From Fibrobacterota bacterium (GTDB lineage: Bacteria; Fibrobacterota; Chitinivibrionia; Chitinivibrionales; Chitinispirillaceae), in the NCBI GenBank assembly GCA_023436145.1, contig JAEZKP010000047.1, positions 186,001 through 250,000 on the forward strand: DNA of 64,000 nucleotides, written 5' to 3'. The translations under genes and the position numbers were made by a program. Shown here piece after piece: positions 63,217-64,000 of this stretch. The notes under the pieces are model-generated. The model saw only the letters and a program-made list of their open reading frames with translations. It did not search any database and was not told the DNA's origin. How positions within the stretch are numbered: the stretch's first letter is position 1; each line of letters begins with the position of its first letter.

Positions 63217-63660
63217 TCACAACGTTTTTTCCAGTAATTCAAAACGAGTCCGTTCAAGATACCCATGTTTATGATAAAAAGAACGGGCAGCATCGTTTTC
63301 ATGTGCAATCTGAAGCGAGATATTTGTACATCCGACCCGTATAAATTCTGTCTCAGCTACTTCGAGAAGCCTCTTTCCAATTCCCAGATTACGGTATTTC
63401 TGTAAAACAAAAAACTCATCAATCTCTGCAGTCACTCCCAGATGTTCCAAACTGAAAACGTAAACCGCCAGAAGATAACCCACCGCTTCAGTTTCTTTAA
63501 AAGCCAGCCATCCAATCCCCATATGCGGTTTTGAAAACAGGTGCACAAGCTGATCTGAAATCCGTTCATCATCATAATCATGAATTTTTTCAAATGCCCA
63601 ATACATACTGATTAATGGTAACAGATGCTTGATATCAGCTACAATTGCTTTTTGAATCAG
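63217..63660 (-). CDS. GNAT-family N-acetyltransferase with non-ATG or lost start
   Basis: From the first ATG (63606) the protein has 129 aa and the GNAT core: EIDEFFVLQKYRNLGIGKRLLE (acetyl-CoA loop near the middle) and LQIAHENDAARSFYHKHGY. The reading frame remains open upstream and encodes a normal GNAT N-terminus (QKAIVADIKHLLPLIS), so real coding extends at least to 63655. A TAG follows two codons beyond the CTG at 63660, and no ATG, GTG or TTG is available, leaving CTG (63660) or ATT as the start, or a 5' truncation or frameshift. Coordinates given use the CTG. Confidence 0.7.
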   Translation of the reverse strand: MIQKAIVADIKHLLPLISMYWAFEKIHDYDDERISDQLVHLFSKPHMGIGWLAFKETEAVGYLLAVYVFSLEHLGVTAEIDEFFVLQKYRNLGIGKRLLEVAETEFIRVGCTNISLQIAHENDAARSFYHKHGYLERTRFELLEKTL

Positions 63661-64000
63661 AAAATTCTACATACTTTTGCTCTGTAAAAATAAGCCATCA
63701 CTGTTCAGCATTCTCATTACATCTAAAAAACGCTGAAGACCAGTCATACCGAATCAATAATATTACGGACTTCCCAACCGGTTCATGAAACCGGAAAAAA
63801 ACTACCTGCAATTACAGCAACAGAGTCTTCTTCATCACAGAAAAACAGTTAAACACTGGTACTGTAGTCATAATGAAAAAGTGAATAGGAATGTATGAAA
63901 ACTATTGAAGCAAATTCTGTTTAGCCGAACCCGTTACTCACAGTGTAACTACAATGTTTCCAAGGGGTTGCATACATTAAACAATCTATACCGGAAATAT
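63661..64000. other. 340-bp terminal region without recognised features
   Basis: AT-rich sequence after the 5' end of the last acetyltransferase. No coding frame, hairpin, repeat or promoter could be supported. Confidence 0.5.

Overview
The window comes from a diderm (Gram-negative-type), probably strictly anaerobic bacterium of moderate to low GC. Diderm: BamA, the LolCD lipoprotein exporter, a complete tolQ-tolR-tolA-tolB-pal-cpoB operon and a secretin. Anaerobe: pyruvate:ferredoxin oxidoreductase and a [NiFe] hydrogenase with a full hyp maturation set. The mcsA-mcsB-clpC order, the mitochondria/spirochete-like EF-G and a CE2-type esterase fit a member of the Fibrobacterota/Chitinivibrionia area best, but that placement is inference from gene content, not a measured relationship.

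Layout. 1-10.7 kb, minus strand: bamA (cut at its C-terminus by the window edge), a 730-bp gap, mcsA-mcsB-clpC (phosphoarginine-dependent protein quality control) behind a good sigma70-type promoter, then lysS-lolC/E-lolD ending in a hairpin terminator. 11-16.5 kb: a CE2-type SGNH esterase, a LOG-family nucleotide hydrolase, an unknown protein, a membrane flavoreductase coupled to a secreted protein, and a YbjN-like protein. This stretch also holds three patches of a short AT-rich repeat family with a period near 7 bp. 16.6-21.9 kb: DUF2760 plus two divergent Hsp70-family proteins on the minus strand. 22-28.4 kb: a STAS protein, a GT-B-type glycosyltransferase, EF-G followed by a RecA-fold ATPase of unknown role, and a secreted unknown protein.

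28.5-37 kb, plus strand: a compact type II secretion / type IV pilus-like operon (gspE ATPase, secretin, PilM/PilN-like fusion, PilO-like, PilP/GspC-like, a GspK/PilX-like protein with a predicted beta-helix, two minor pseudopilins). It lacks the inner-membrane platform protein (GspF/PilC), the major pseudopilin and the prepilin peptidase, which must lie elsewhere. 37-45.3 kb, minus strand: a flavin reductase, ettA, a BON-domain protein with a coupled small protein, and nifJ with an overlapping dihydroorotate-dehydrogenase-like gene.

45.5-54.7 kb, plus strand: hypA-hypB-hypF-hypC-hypD-hypE, hydrogenase small and large subunits and the maturation protease, facing nifJ across an intergenic region with a perfect 8-bp-arm palindrome. 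54.8-59.3 kb, minus strand: the Tol-Pal operon with a strong terminator. 59.5-64 kb: srkA, a convincing sigma54 (-24/-12) promoter ahead of a small coiled-coil protein and a protein with about fourteen 11-residue glycine-rich repeats, and two GNAT acetyltransferases. No rRNA, tRNA, CRISPR array, transposase or phage gene was recognised.

The least explained parts are the sigma54-controlled coiled-coil/glycine-repeat pair, the DUF2760-Hsp70-Hsp70 operon, the EF-G-linked ATPase and the period-7 repeat family.
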